The notes: generated by a model not told the origin, from the sequence alone. DNA of 64,000 nt from Enterocloster aldenensis (GCF_003434055.1 NZ_QVEX01000016.1:62001-126000); one strand, 5' to 3'; counted from the stretch's first letter, positions 52,567 through 60,816 are shown. Numbers and translations are program-made.

Positions 52567-53823
52567 ATGACTGAACAGAAAAAGACGCAGAGCGTCTGGA
52601 AGAGTTACAGATTTCCTATTTTGCTGATTTCTTCGATTATCATTGGTTCAATTATCGGTCTGGTTATGGGGGAAAAGGCCACGGTCCTAAAGCCATTTGG
52701 TGATATCTTCCTGAATCTGATGTTTACGGCCATTGTCCCGCTTGTGTTTGCAACCATTGCCAGCGCCATTGGCAATATGCTGAACATGAAGCGTCTGGGA
52801 AAGATACTGGGCAGCTTACTGGCAGTGTTTGTGGTCACCGGCCTGATTGCAGGCGTCATCATCATATTCATCGTGACCATATATCCGCCTGCGGCCGGCG
52901 TACATATTACCATGGAGGCAGCCGGTGATATGGAGGCGGTTAAGCTGTCGGATGCAATTGTCAATGCGCTGACGGTCAGTGATTTCTCTGCCCTGCTTTC
53001 ACGCCAGAACATGCTGCCGCTGATTATATTTTCCATTATGTTCGGCTTTTGCATCAGCGCCTGCGGCGGTAAGGAAAGCGCGGTTGGCCAGGTTGTGAAT
53101 AATCTGGCTGATATCATGATGAAGATTGTTAACATCATCATGGTGTATGCTCCCATTGGATTGGGCGCGTATTTTGCAAACCTGGTTGGAGAATTCGGAC
53201 CCAACCTGCTGGGGGCTTACGGAAGGGCAATGCTGGTATATTATCCGGTATGTGCGGCTTACTTTGTCATATTCTTTTCACTGTACGCCTACTGGGCAGC
53301 CGGAAAGGACGGCTTTAGAAGGATGTGGAAATTCATACTTCCTCCTGCGGCAACCTCCATTGCCACCCAGAGTTCGGTTGCAACATTGCCGGTAAACCTG
53401 GATGCTGCCAAGAATATAGGCGTGCCCAAGGATATAAGGGAAATCGTGCTTCCGCTGGGAGCCACCATGCACATGGACGGAACTATTTTTTCCACATTGC
53501 TGAAAATAGCGTTCCTGTTCGGCATTTTTGGAAAGCCATTTACAGGAATCGGGACATTTGCATCTGCCATGCTCATTGCCATCATGTCGGGCGTTGTCAT
53601 GTCGGGCGTGCCCGGAGGCGGATTGATTGGGGAAATGCTGATTGTAAGCCTGTATGGTTTTCCAGCAGAAGCATTCCCGATCATCGCAACTATCGGGTTC
53701 CTGGTTGACCCTCCGGGGACATGCATCAATGCAACCGGCGATACGATTGCAGCCATGATGGTATCCAAACTGGTTGAAGGTAAGGACTGGCTTAAGATGA
53801 ATCTTACAAAGGATGAGGAGTAA
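52567..53823 (+). CDS. DAACS-family cation:amino acid symporter
   Basis: A 418-residue member of the glutamate transporter (DAACS/GltP) family with eight helices and two re-entrant hairpins. The HP1 serine-rich tip is ATQSSVATLP (near residue 277), the helix 7 motif is ATMHMDGT near 300, the HP2 tip is SGVPGGG near 345 and helix 8 ends in DPPGTCINATGD. In acidic amino acid carriers an Arg stands where this protein has Gly384, so a neutral substrate is predicted, as in SstT or ASCT proteins. It is the first gene of the sigma-54 operon, with a perfect AAAGGAGG ribosome site. Confidence 0.92.
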   Translation: MTEQKKTQSVWKSYRFPILLISSIIIGSIIGLVMGEKATVLKPFGDIFLNLMFTAIVPLVFATIASAIGNMLNMKRLGKILGSLLAVFVVTGLIAGVIIIFIVTIYPPAAGVHITMEAAGDMEAVKLSDAIVNALTVSDFSALLSRQNMLPLIIFSIMFGFCISACGGKESAVGQVVNNLADIMMKIVNIIMVYAPIGLGAYFANLVGEFGPNLLGAYGRAMLVYYPVCAAYFVIFFSLYAYWAAGKDGFRRMWKFILPPAATSIATQSSVATLPVNLDAAKNIGVPKDIREIVLPLGATMHMDGTIFSTLLKIAFLFGIFGKPFTGIGTFASAMLIAIMSGVVMSGVPGGGLIGEMLIVSLYGFPAEAFPIIATIGFLVDPPGTCINATGDTIAAMMVSKLVEGKDWLKMNLTKDEE

Positions 53824-53844
53824 CCTTAATTAAAAGGAGATAAC

Positions 53845-55002
53845 ATGGATAACAAATTTAATCGTGAAAGATGGCACTATCCGGTATTGGACCGGTATAC
53901 GTACCTGGATACGGCAACCACCGGACTGATTCCGCAGTATGCCTGTGACGCAATGAACACCTATCTGCAGAACAGGACAGATCTCGCGATGGATATTGAC
54001 GATTATCATTGGCAGTGGGAGTACGCGGATGATGTCAGGGATGAAATTGCGGCAATGATTGGTGCAGAAAGCGGGGATGAAATTGCATTTGGACAGAATT
54101 CGTCCTCACTGTTCAACATCTTCTGTAATGGGCTGACCTTTGAGGAAGGGGACAATGTTGTCATATACGAAAATGCATTTCCTGCCATGACCTATGTATG
54201 GCTCAACCTTAAGGAACAGCTTGGGCTGGAGGTGCGGGTGGCCAGGTCCTCGGACGGGGAGACTGCACCGGAAAGCCTGTTCTCACTGGCTGATGAGCAT
54301 ACAAAGGCAGTGACGGTGTGCTATGTGGACAGCGGGAATGGTTACAGGCACGATTTAAAGACCATCGGTACCTGGTGCAGGGAGCACAGGATCCCATTTG
54401 GTGTGGATGCCACCCAGGCCTGCGGGGCAATGCAGCTGGATGTGAAGGATATGAAGATTGATTTCCTTACCACATCAGCCTACAAATGGCTTCAGGGAAT
54501 CCAGGGCATTGGGTTTGCGTATATTGATAAAGACTTTATGAAGAACCTGAGGCAATCCGAAATGGGATGGGCCAATGTAAAGGACCGTATCAACGGCGGG
54601 CCGTTTGACCTGATAATCAGTAAGAGGGCCTGCCGGTTTGAGAATGGGGGCCTGCCTGCCATTGGACTGTATGGACTTCATGAAACCGTTAAGACCTATA
54701 GGAGGCTGGGCGGCAGGGAGATAGAGGATTATATCCTGGACCTGACCGATTATCTTTACAAGGAGGCGGGGACATTGGACGGGTTTTCCATTTCCTGTCC
54801 CCACCAAAGGGCCTGCCGGTCGGGTCTGGTATCCTTAAATCTGCCCCATGGGCTGGGGCTGACCGAAGCACGGCTCAGGGAAGCTGGCATAAGGGCAAAA
54901 CTCCAGGGGCAGGACAGGATGAGGGTGGCGCTGCACTATTACAATAATACCCGGGACATTGACCGGCTTATGGAATATCTGAAATCATGCATTCAAAAGT
55001 AA
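53845..55002 (+). CDS. Class V PLP-dependent aminotransferase-fold enzyme
   Basis: A 385-residue class V PLP enzyme (isopenicillin N epimerase/kynureninase/cysteine desulfurase branch). It shows YLDTATTGLIP near residue 18-28, the cofactor Asp in FGVDATQACGAM near 193, and the PLP Lys in TTSAYKWLQGIQGIGF near 214. The C-terminal HQRACRSGLVSLNLP segment resembles kynureninase-like proteins. No desulfurase-type active-site Cys loop is evident, so C-N or C-C/C-beta chemistry on an amino acid is more likely than persulfide formation. It follows the symporter by 21 bp with AAAAGGAG upstream, so it probably acts on the imported substrate. Confidence 0.85.
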   Translation: MDNKFNRERWHYPVLDRYTYLDTATTGLIPQYACDAMNTYLQNRTDLAMDIDDYHWQWEYADDVRDEIAAMIGAESGDEIAFGQNSSSLFNIFCNGLTFEEGDNVVIYENAFPAMTYVWLNLKEQLGLEVRVARSSDGETAPESLFSLADEHTKAVTVCYVDSGNGYRHDLKTIGTWCREHRIPFGVDATQACGAMQLDVKDMKIDFLTTSAYKWLQGIQGIGFAYIDKDFMKNLRQSEMGWANVKDRINGGPFDLIISKRACRFENGGLPAIGLYGLHETVKTYRRLGGREIEDYILDLTDYLYKEAGTLDGFSISCPHQRACRSGLVSLNLPHGLGLTEARLREAGIRAKLQGQDRMRVALHYYNNTRDIDRLMEYLKSCIQK

Positions 55003-55018
55003 AGAGGAGGACAAGGAA

Positions 55019-55414
55019 ATGGACGTCACAGGAAAAGAACAATTATGTGGAAAGATAAATGATCTGCCCATGATGGATCCGGGCATGCATATGCTTGGGG
55101 GTGAGAAGAGGATAGTATTTGGGCCGGAGCGGTTCTGGCCAACCCATGTCATGAGGTGTTTTACCTTGAAACCAGGCGGGAAGGCAGCATCGAACCACCA
55201 TCCGTGGGTTCATTGGTTTGTATGCATTGCAGGGCAAGGGAAATTCCAGATTGGGGATGATGTATATGATATTGGGGCCGGATACTGGGTTTATGTGCCG
55301 GAGGAGATTCCCCATTCGTTCTGGAACACATCAGAAACAGAGGACCTGATATCCCTCTGTACCGTGACAAAAGAAGGGGATACGGATCCGCTGGCCTTAA
55401 CCAGGGGATGCTGA
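55019..55414 (+). CDS. Cupin-domain protein
   Basis: A 131-residue single-cupin protein. The first cupin motif is spread over SNHHPWVHWFVCIAGQGKF (near residue 58-76) with metal-ligand His candidates, the second is VPEEIPHSFWN near 95-105. This layout fits a small metal-dependent isomerase, dioxygenase or sugar/amino acid-binding cupin. It lies between the PLP enzyme and OsmC with short gaps (16 bp each side). The exact reaction is unknown. Confidence 0.85.
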   Translation: MDVTGKEQLCGKINDLPMMDPGMHMLGGEKRIVFGPERFWPTHVMRCFTLKPGGKAASNHHPWVHWFVCIAGQGKFQIGDDVYDIGAGYWVYVPEEIPHSFWNTSETEDLISLCTVTKEGDTDPLALTRGC

Positions 55415-55430
55415 GAAAAGGAGGCAGGTC

Positions 55431-55877
55431 ATGGCATTAAAGACATACACGGCAAAAGCAGAATTGATTGAAGGATTAAAGGTAAGGGCATCAGCCAGGG
55501 ATTTTTCCATTGTACTGGATGAACCTCTGGAACAGGGCGGGACCAATGCGGGCATGAACCCCATTGAACTGGCGCTGTGCAGCGTGTGCGCCTGCCAGAC
55601 AATCACAGCCGCCATATTTGCGGATTTCTATGGAATCCTTGTGGATGACATTAAGGTTGAGGCAGAAGGCGGGATGGACCCGGATGGTTTTAGCGGGATG
55701 AATCCGGATGCAAGGCCAGGTATCCAGAAGATCCATTTCAGGTTCATGATTAAGAGCAGGGCGCCCAGGGTGCAGGTTGAGGAACTGGTTAAAGCGGTAG
55801 AGAGGATGTGCCCGGTAGGGGATTCCTTCAGGCGTGGCGTGGAACTGGAGGCGCCGGAACTTATACTGTCTGAATGA
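55431..55877 (+). CDS. OsmC/Ohr-family thiol peroxidase-like protein
   Basis: A 148-residue OsmC-like protein. The family's two redox cysteines are present: Cys53 in the LCSVCACQT segment of the central helix (with extra Cys50 and Cys55) and Cys127 in MCPVGD. OsmC/Ohr enzymes reduce organic hydroperoxides and are themselves reduced by dihydrolipoyl groups on lipoylated proteins. Directly downstream are a lipoyl-domain dihydrolipoamide dehydrogenase and a lipoate ligase, which would supply exactly this reductant. The ribosome site AAAGGAGG is 7 bases upstream. Confidence 0.88.
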   Translation: MALKTYTAKAELIEGLKVRASARDFSIVLDEPLEQGGTNAGMNPIELALCSVCACQTITAAIFADFYGILVDDIKVEAEGGMDPDGFSGMNPDARPGIQKIHFRFMIKSRAPRVQVEELVKAVERMCPVGDSFRRGVELEAPELILSE

Positions 55878-55907
55878 ACGTCCGGACACGGCTAAGGACG
55901 CGCAGAC

Positions 55908-55930
55908 GGCAGGAATGAATTTTCAAACAT
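55908..55930 (+). repeat. Dispersed 23-nt element, copy 2
   Basis: GGCAGGAATGAATTTTCAAA and the next three bases match copies at 42251-42273 (minus) and 59988-60010, differing at three to four positions. Here it sits in the 87-bp gap between osmC and lpdA and can fold through GGCAG/CTGCC at its borders (55908-55938). Confidence 0.7.
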
Positions 55931-55964
55931 GTTCTGCCAACCGATAGGAAGGGAGGTCAGCAGC

Positions 55965-57683
55965 GTGGAAATAAAGATGGGCCTGATCATGGGCGGAAAA
56001 CCAGCGGTTGCCGGAACCATAGAAGTCAGGGCAGGAGACTGGGTGGAACCGGGGCAGACACTGTTAAACACAGAGACCGGGAAAGGAAACCGGCCATTTA
56101 AGTCCATGGTGTCCGGAAGGATCACAAGAATCTGTGTGGAGGAGGGAAGCCAGATCCGGACCGGGGACGTGTTATTTGAATATGAAGAAGCGGATGGCGG
56201 CAATGGAACGGATGGCAGAGGACCCGGCAGCGCCGGACATGCAGGGGCCTGCCGTGACATAAAGCGCATGGACACGGATGTGGCTGTAATCGGAGGCGGA
56301 CCGGGCGGATACGTAACTGCATTATACGCGGCAGGCCGGGGGCTCAGGGTGGTTCTGATAGAAAAGGACCAGCTTGGCGGGACCTGCCTCAACCGGGGCT
56401 GCATCCCCACCAAGGCGCTGCTGCAGAGCGCGCACCTGTATGATGCGCTCAGGCGGGCAGGGGAATTCGGTATCAGTGCCGACCGCATAAGGGTTGATAT
56501 GGATAAGGTATTTGACCGGAAGGACAGGATCTGCAGGGAAAACCGCAGCGGCATAAGTTTTCTGCTGGACAGCAGCCATGTGACCGTAATAACCGGTACG
56601 GCGCAGGTGCTGCCGGACAGGACCGTGGCGGTAAAAGACGGGAATCCCGGTTATGAGATAAAGGCCGGGCATGTGGTGCTGGCCACCGGATCCAGGCCCG
56701 TGATGCCGGACTGGGCCAGGTCCCCGGTCTGCATGGACAGCCGGGAAGCCCTGGACAGCCGCGCCATCCCCCATTCTTTGATTATCGTAGGCGCAGGCGT
56801 GATAGGCATGGAATTCGCCTTTTTATATGCTGCATTTGGCTGCCGGGTCCATGTGATTGAGTATATGGACCATATGCTGGGGAATACGGATGCCCAGGCG
56901 TGTGCTGTGATTGCAGAGGCAGCCAGGGAAAAAGGAATCCGGATTGACCTTTCATCCAGGGTGACCAGGGTGCTGGGGACCGACAGCGGGGAAGCAGTGG
57001 TGTTCTATGAAAAAGATGGGGCGGAGCATGCGGCTAACGCGCAAAAAGTACTGGTTGCGGTAGGCCGTGCGCCGGAGATGGACAGGGAAGCCCTGGAACT
57101 TGCAGGCATAGGGTTTGATAAAAAAGGGATAAAGACAGATGAAAACCTTGAGACCAGCATGAAAGGGGTCTACGCCATTGGGGATGTAAATGGCAGGATA
57201 CAGCTTGCCCACGCAGCCTCGGCCCAGGGTATACAGGTAATTGACCGGATACTGGGGCAGAAAGACCGGGAAACAGACGGAATGATAAAAAGTCCCGTAA
57301 TCAGGGAACCCGTGATACCGTCCGTGATTTTCACCTCCCCGGAGATTGGGAGCGCAGGCAAAAGCGAGGAGCAGTGCAGGCAAGAAAATATTAAGGTTAA
57401 GGTCAGCGTATTTCCTTTTACTGCAAACGGTAAGGCTAAAATACAAGGTGAGACAGAGGGGTTTGTGAAATTAATCATGGAAGAACAAAGCCGCAGAATC
57501 ATAGGAGGCGTGGCAGCAGGGCCGGATGCATCGGCTCTGGCTGGCTGCCTTGCGGTTGCCATAACCAATAACCTTACGGATGACGGATTGTCAAAAACAG
57601 TCTTTGCACATCCCACCACATCGGAGGCCGTATGGGAGGCTGCAATGGGCCTTTCCACAGGCTGCATACATTATCATGAATAG
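55965..57683 (+). CDS. lpdA: Dihydrolipoamide dehydrogenase with N-terminal lipoyl domain
   Basis: A 572-residue flavoprotein. Residues 1-75 are a lipoyl/biotinyl domain with the target Lys40 in TETGKGNRPF. After a Gly/Ala linker (78-95) comes the E3 domain: FAD motif VIGGGPGGYVTALYAA (108-123), redox disulfide Cys141/Cys146 in GGTCLNRGCIPTK, NAD motif IVGAGVIGMEFAFLYAA near 275, second FAD site YAIGDVNG near 400, and the C-terminal His-Glu pair in FAHPTTSEAVWEAA. It should reoxidise or reduce its own lipoyl arm using NAD(H). The GTG start at 55965 has GGGAGG eight bases upstream; the ATG at 55929 lacks a site. No E1 or E2 gene is nearby. Confidence 0.92.
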   Translation: MEIKMGLIMGGKPAVAGTIEVRAGDWVEPGQTLLNTETGKGNRPFKSMVSGRITRICVEEGSQIRTGDVLFEYEEADGGNGTDGRGPGSAGHAGACRDIKRMDTDVAVIGGGPGGYVTALYAAGRGLRVVLIEKDQLGGTCLNRGCIPTKALLQSAHLYDALRRAGEFGISADRIRVDMDKVFDRKDRICRENRSGISFLLDSSHVTVITGTAQVLPDRTVAVKDGNPGYEIKAGHVVLATGSRPVMPDWARSPVCMDSREALDSRAIPHSLIIVGAGVIGMEFAFLYAAFGCRVHVIEYMDHMLGNTDAQACAVIAEAAREKGIRIDLSSRVTRVLGTDSGEAVVFYEKDGAEHAANAQKVLVAVGRAPEMDREALELAGIGFDKKGIKTDENLETSMKGVYAIGDVNGRIQLAHAASAQGIQVIDRILGQKDRETDGMIKSPVIREPVIPSVIFTSPEIGSAGKSEEQCRQENIKVKVSVFPFTANGKAKIQGETEGFVKLIMEEQSRRIIGGVAAGPDASALAGCLAVAITNNLTDDGLSKTVFAHPTTSEAVWEAAMGLSTGCIHYHE

Positions 57684-58593
57684 GATAGTCGTATCAAACG
57701 AAACAGATCCATGTTACAACCTGGCATTGGAGGAAGAACTGCTGGAGCAGGCAGATAGCGGCAGCACCCTGCTGTATCTCTGGGTGAACCGCCCTTGTGT
57801 GGTGCTGGGAAGGAACCAGAACCCATATCTGGAATGCGATATGGATTATATCAAATCAAAAGGCATAGACCTGGTCAGGCGTAAATCTGGGGGAGGGGCG
57901 GTATACCAGGACCTGGGCAACCTGAACTACACCTTTATTAACCGGGAAGGGGAAGGCAGTCAGGCAATGCAGCAGCAGGTACTTCTTGGCATGATGCGTC
58001 CGCTAGGTGTGGACGCGGTATTTTCCGGAAGGAATGATATCCTTGTGGAAGGCAGGAAGATATCGGGACAGGCCGGATACTGTGAAGGGGGAAATGAATA
58101 TCTCCATGGCACGCTGATGGTCCGGGTCAATAAGGACCATCTTGAAAAGAGCCTGCGGCCTTCCCGGATAAAACTGGAGTCCAAAGGCGTGCGCTCTGTT
58201 GCGGGACGTGTGGCCAACCTGTCGGAATACATACCGGATATCACGCCAGTTCAGGCAGGCGGGCTGATGGCAGGACAGTTCAGGCAGGTCTTTGGGCCAT
58301 GCCTTCCTGTGGTTTACAGGGATGGAAGCCAGGGAAGGCCCCGGCAGCAGGATACATATGAGTCCCGGGACTGGATTGTGGATAATTGCCCGGAATACAC
58401 GGTCAGCCAGGAAATGCGGTGGAACGGAGGAATCCTGAAGCTGAGGTTCCAGGTAAGGGACGGGACGGTCCTGCATGCAGGGTGTTCCAGCGACAGCCTT
58501 ACCTGCGGGGATATTGCCTGGATAAGGGAACTGGAAGGATACAGATATGATAGGGAACAGATTGTCAAAACCATAATGGAGAGAGGAAAATAA
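57676..58593 (+). CDS. lplA: Lipoate-protein ligase A
   Basis: A 305-residue ligase that activates lipoate with ATP and attaches it to a lipoyl Lys. Motifs are LGRNQNPYLECD near residue 44-55, RRKSGGGAVYQDLGNLNYTF split over residues 70-89, and the catalytic Lys region GRKISGQAGY near 127-136. It carries a C-terminal accessory domain, so it is full length. The ATG at 57676 overlaps the lpdA stop by 8 bp, strong evidence that its target is the lipoyl domain encoded just before it. The frame opens earlier at 57580 inside lpdA, without a ribosome site. Confidence 0.92.
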   Translation: MNRIVVSNETDPCYNLALEEELLEQADSGSTLLYLWVNRPCVVLGRNQNPYLECDMDYIKSKGIDLVRRKSGGGAVYQDLGNLNYTFINREGEGSQAMQQQVLLGMMRPLGVDAVFSGRNDILVEGRKISGQAGYCEGGNEYLHGTLMVRVNKDHLEKSLRPSRIKLESKGVRSVAGRVANLSEYIPDITPVQAGGLMAGQFRQVFGPCLPVVYRDGSQGRPRQQDTYESRDWIVDNCPEYTVSQEMRWNGGILKLRFQVRDGTVLHAGCSSDSLTCGDIAWIRELEGYRYDREQIVKTIMERGK

Positions 58594-58594
58594 A

Positions 58595-59065
58595 ATGAAT
58601 GTTTACGACAGATTAGAGGAATTGGGAATCAAGCTGCTGGACCCTACCCCAAAAGGAGGGATTTACAGTCTGGTAAGGCCCTATGGGGACCATCTTCTCT
58701 ATGTATCGGGCACAGCGCCCCACAATGCGGTGGATAGCAACATGGCCGGAAAGCTGGGCAGTGAATATACAATAGAGGAAGGACAGGAAGCGGCCCGTCG
58801 GTGCATGATCAATATCATATCAAACCTGCATCATGAGCTGGGGGATTTGAACAGGATCAGGCAGTTTGTGAAGCTCCTGGGATTTGTGGCGTCAGCGCCT
58901 GATTTCTATGAGCATCCCCAGGTCATTAACGGGGCGTCCCAGCTATTAAAGGATGTATTTGGTGATGAGATCGGACTGCCCGCCAGGTCGGCAATCGGAG
59001 TGGCGGCCCTTCCCTGGAACATACCGGTTGAGATTGAATTGATTTTGGAATTAAAGGAATCATAA
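58595..59065 (+). CDS. Rid-family (YjgF/RidA-like) protein
   Basis: A 156-residue protein of the YjgF/YER057c/UK114 family, longer than archetypal RidA (about 128). Rid enzymes hydrolyse reactive enamine/imine intermediates such as 2-aminoacrylate left by PLP enzymes. The catalytic Arg context GLPARSAIGVAALPWNIPVE is at residues 128-147. It starts one base after the lplA stop region and is the last gene of the operon, before a good terminator. Its presence suggests that the class V enzyme generates an imine or enamine. Confidence 0.88.
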   Translation: MNVYDRLEELGIKLLDPTPKGGIYSLVRPYGDHLLYVSGTAPHNAVDSNMAGKLGSEYTIEEGQEAARRCMINIISNLHHELGDLNRIRQFVKLLGFVASAPDFYEHPQVINGASQLLKDVFGDEIGLPARSAIGVAALPWNIPVEIELILELKES

Positions 59066-59089
59066 GTAATGGACACGCCATAGGGCATT

Positions 59090-59133
59090 AAATCCTTGCA
59101 GGGCCTTTTGTTTGGGGCCGGCAAGGATTTTTT
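59090..59133 (+). terminator. Terminator of the sigma-54 operon
   Basis: AAATCCTTGC pairs with GCAAGGATTT, with an inner GGCC/GGCC pairing, followed by a T-run (59128-59133). It starts 25 bp after the Rid stop codon. Confidence 0.88.
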
Positions 59134-59166
59134 GGATGTTTTATCTGCAGTTTGTTATCAGTTTGT

Positions 59167-59196
59167 TTGCAGCCCTATGCCGCGGTATGTTATAAT
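59167..59196 (+). promoter_or_regulatory. Promoter of the phosphopantetheinyl transferase gene
   Basis: TTGCAG (59167-59172), 18 bp, perfect TATAAT (59191-59196), about 110 bp before the start codon. Nothing else was seen in 59134-59306. Confidence 0.6.
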
Positions 59197-59306
59197 CCAC
59201 TATGTCCCTGTTATTTTGCCTGTGACGGGAAAAGGGCGGGGACGGCAGGTAATGGATTATATGCAGATAGGAACCGGTCGGGGTTCATAACGGTAAGGAG
59301 CTGTCA

Positions 59307-60017
59307 ATGGAACATATATTTATCCTTAATATCAATCAGCTGAAGGACGGGGACACATTCAGATATTACTTTAATGAAATGTCCCGGGAGCGTCAAAACA
59401 AGATAATGCAGTTCAAGATGGAGGCTGACCGCCTGCGTTCCCTGGGCGCCGGCATTGCGCTTCATGCCATCTTAAAACAGTATGGCCTTAATCCCCGGGA
59501 GACATGCCTGGAATACGGAACCAACGGAAAGGCGTCCGTGGCAGGGCGGCCGGATATCCATTTTAACCTGACACATTCCGGCTGCTATGCAGCCGGGGTC
59601 TGCGGCGCCGCCCCGGTGGGGATTGATATAGAAGAGATTGGTCTCATGAAGGTGAAGGTGGCCCGCCGGTTTTTCCATGATGGGGAATACAGGTATCTGG
59701 AACAGATGGAGGATGGACAGCAGAAGCAGGAAGCATTCTTCAGGCTGTGGGTCCTTAAGGAAAGCTTTATGAAGGTAACGGGGCTGGGCATGGCGCTGCC
59801 GCTCAATGCATTTGAAATCCGCTTTCAGGGCCAGGATATAGAGGTGGTCCAGGAATTGGATGACATAAGGTACTATTTCAAGGAGTTTTCCCTTGAAAAC
59901 AGCAGGATGGCCGTGTGCAGCGCCGGAAGGCCTGTCACAGGATGGGAGCCGGTGTGGATCCGTCTGGACACACCCGGGCGCGCAACTGGCGGGAATGAAT
60001 TTTTAAACACACCCTAA
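59307..60017 (+). CDS. Sfp-type 4'-phosphopantetheinyl transferase
   Basis: A 236-residue transferase that moves phosphopantetheine from CoA to carrier proteins, here possibly AcpP. The magnesium-binding GIDIEEI motif lies near residue 109-115 and WVLKESFMKVTG near 149-160. It is double-domain Sfp type, not the short AcpS. The last codons (GGNEFLNTP) are encoded by a copy of the dispersed 23-nt element, so the C-terminal tail may have been acquired from the repeat. The ribosome site AAGGAG is 7 bases upstream. Confidence 0.9.
   Translation: MEHIFILNINQLKDGDTFRYYFNEMSRERQNKIMQFKMEADRLRSLGAGIALHAILKQYGLNPRETCLEYGTNGKASVAGRPDIHFNLTHSGCYAAGVCGAAPVGIDIEEIGLMKVKVARRFFHDGEYRYLEQMEDGQQKQEAFFRLWVLKESFMKVTGLGMALPLNAFEIRFQGQDIEVVQELDDIRYYFKEFSLENSRMAVCSAGRPVTGWEPVWIRLDTPGRATGGNEFLNTP
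59988..60010 (+). repeat. Dispersed 23-nt element, copy 3, inside a coding 3' end
   Basis: GGCGGGAATGAATTTTTAAA plus three bases matches copy 2 at 20 of 23 positions. It encodes the last residues of the phosphopantetheinyl transferase and reaches to 7 bp before the stop's end. Confidence 0.7.
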
Positions 60018-60130
60018 CCCTCCCCGCCCATGCCCGCCGCCAGTTATTCCGTTGTCTGTGAATCCCGGGGGAATGAAACCATCATTGCCGGAATACCATG
60101 TATAAAGCGGCTTAACCAGGGGATATCCAT

Positions 60131-60658
60131 ATGAGGTTTATACTTTTTCTGTCAGAGGCCATGGTTCCTCTGATGATTTTTTATATTGTGGGCTTCGGGC
60201 TGCTGTCAGGGCGGCCTGTGCTGGATGATTTTATAGACGGGGCCAAGGATGGCATGAGGACAGTGGCGGGAATCCTTCCGACCCTGGTGGGGCTGATGGT
60301 TTCCGTGGGGGTGCTGCGGGCATCCGGGTTCCTGGATTTTTTGGGGGAAATGCTTAAGGCCCCGGCTGCCCTGATCCATCTGCCGCCTCAGATTGTGCCG
60401 GTGGTACTGGTCCGGCTGGTTTCCAACTCAGCGGCCACCGGTCTGGTGCTGGACATTTTTAAGGAATACGGGACAGATTCCAGCATAGGGCTCATTGCCT
60501 CCGTGCTCATGAGCAGTACCGAGACCGTGCTTTACTGTATGAGCATCTACTTCAGTTCCGTTGGGATAAGGAAGGGCAGATATACCCTGGCAGGCGGTCT
60601 GTTTGCAACAGCCGTGGGAGTGGCTGCCAGCGTATTCCTTGCAGGCGCCATAAGATAA
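60131..60658 (+). CDS. spmB: Spore maturation protein B
   Basis: A 175-residue membrane protein of the SpmB family with four or five helices. Typical parts are GAKDGMRTVAGILPTLVGLM near residue 38-57, VRLVSNSAATGLVLDIFKEYG near 95-115 and ASVLMSSTETVLYCMSIYFSS near 122-142. It acts with SpmA in spore core dehydration. The two genes are normally adjacent; here spmA lies 21.8 kb to the left in the same orientation. Confidence 0.93.
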   Translation: MRFILFLSEAMVPLMIFYIVGFGLLSGRPVLDDFIDGAKDGMRTVAGILPTLVGLMVSVGVLRASGFLDFLGEMLKAPAALIHLPPQIVPVVLVRLVSNSAATGLVLDIFKEYGTDSSIGLIASVLMSSTETVLYCMSIYFSSVGIRKGRYTLAGGLFATAVGVAASVFLAGAIR

Positions 60659-60690
60659 GGTGCCGGCAGACGGTCCCAGTCAAAAAAACA

Positions 60691-60719
60691 TTGCAAAATC
60701 AAGGGTTATTGACTATAAT
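60691..60719 (+). promoter_or_regulatory. Promoter of murL-murD2
   Basis: TTGCAA (60691-60696), 17 bp, perfect TATAAT (60714-60719), 98 bp before the murL start. Confidence 0.7.
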
Positions 60720-60816
60720 AGCCATAGATAAAAAGGGAATCCGTTGTATATGCGCCCTGTATCGCAGAGGGGCAGGGTGTACAGCGGGTTTGTGTTGTAA
60801 GGAAAGAGGACATATT

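Noticed and set aside
53845-55002. Cysteine desulfurase (NifS/SufS) assignment for the class V enzyme
   Set aside because: No active-site Cys loop or IscU/SufU partner is seen; the C-terminal region looks nearer to kynureninase/isopenicillin N epimerase-like proteins.
55965-57683. Component of a 2-oxoacid dehydrogenase complex
   Set aside because: No E1 or E2 gene is nearby and the operon instead holds OsmC, lipoate ligase and Rid genes.
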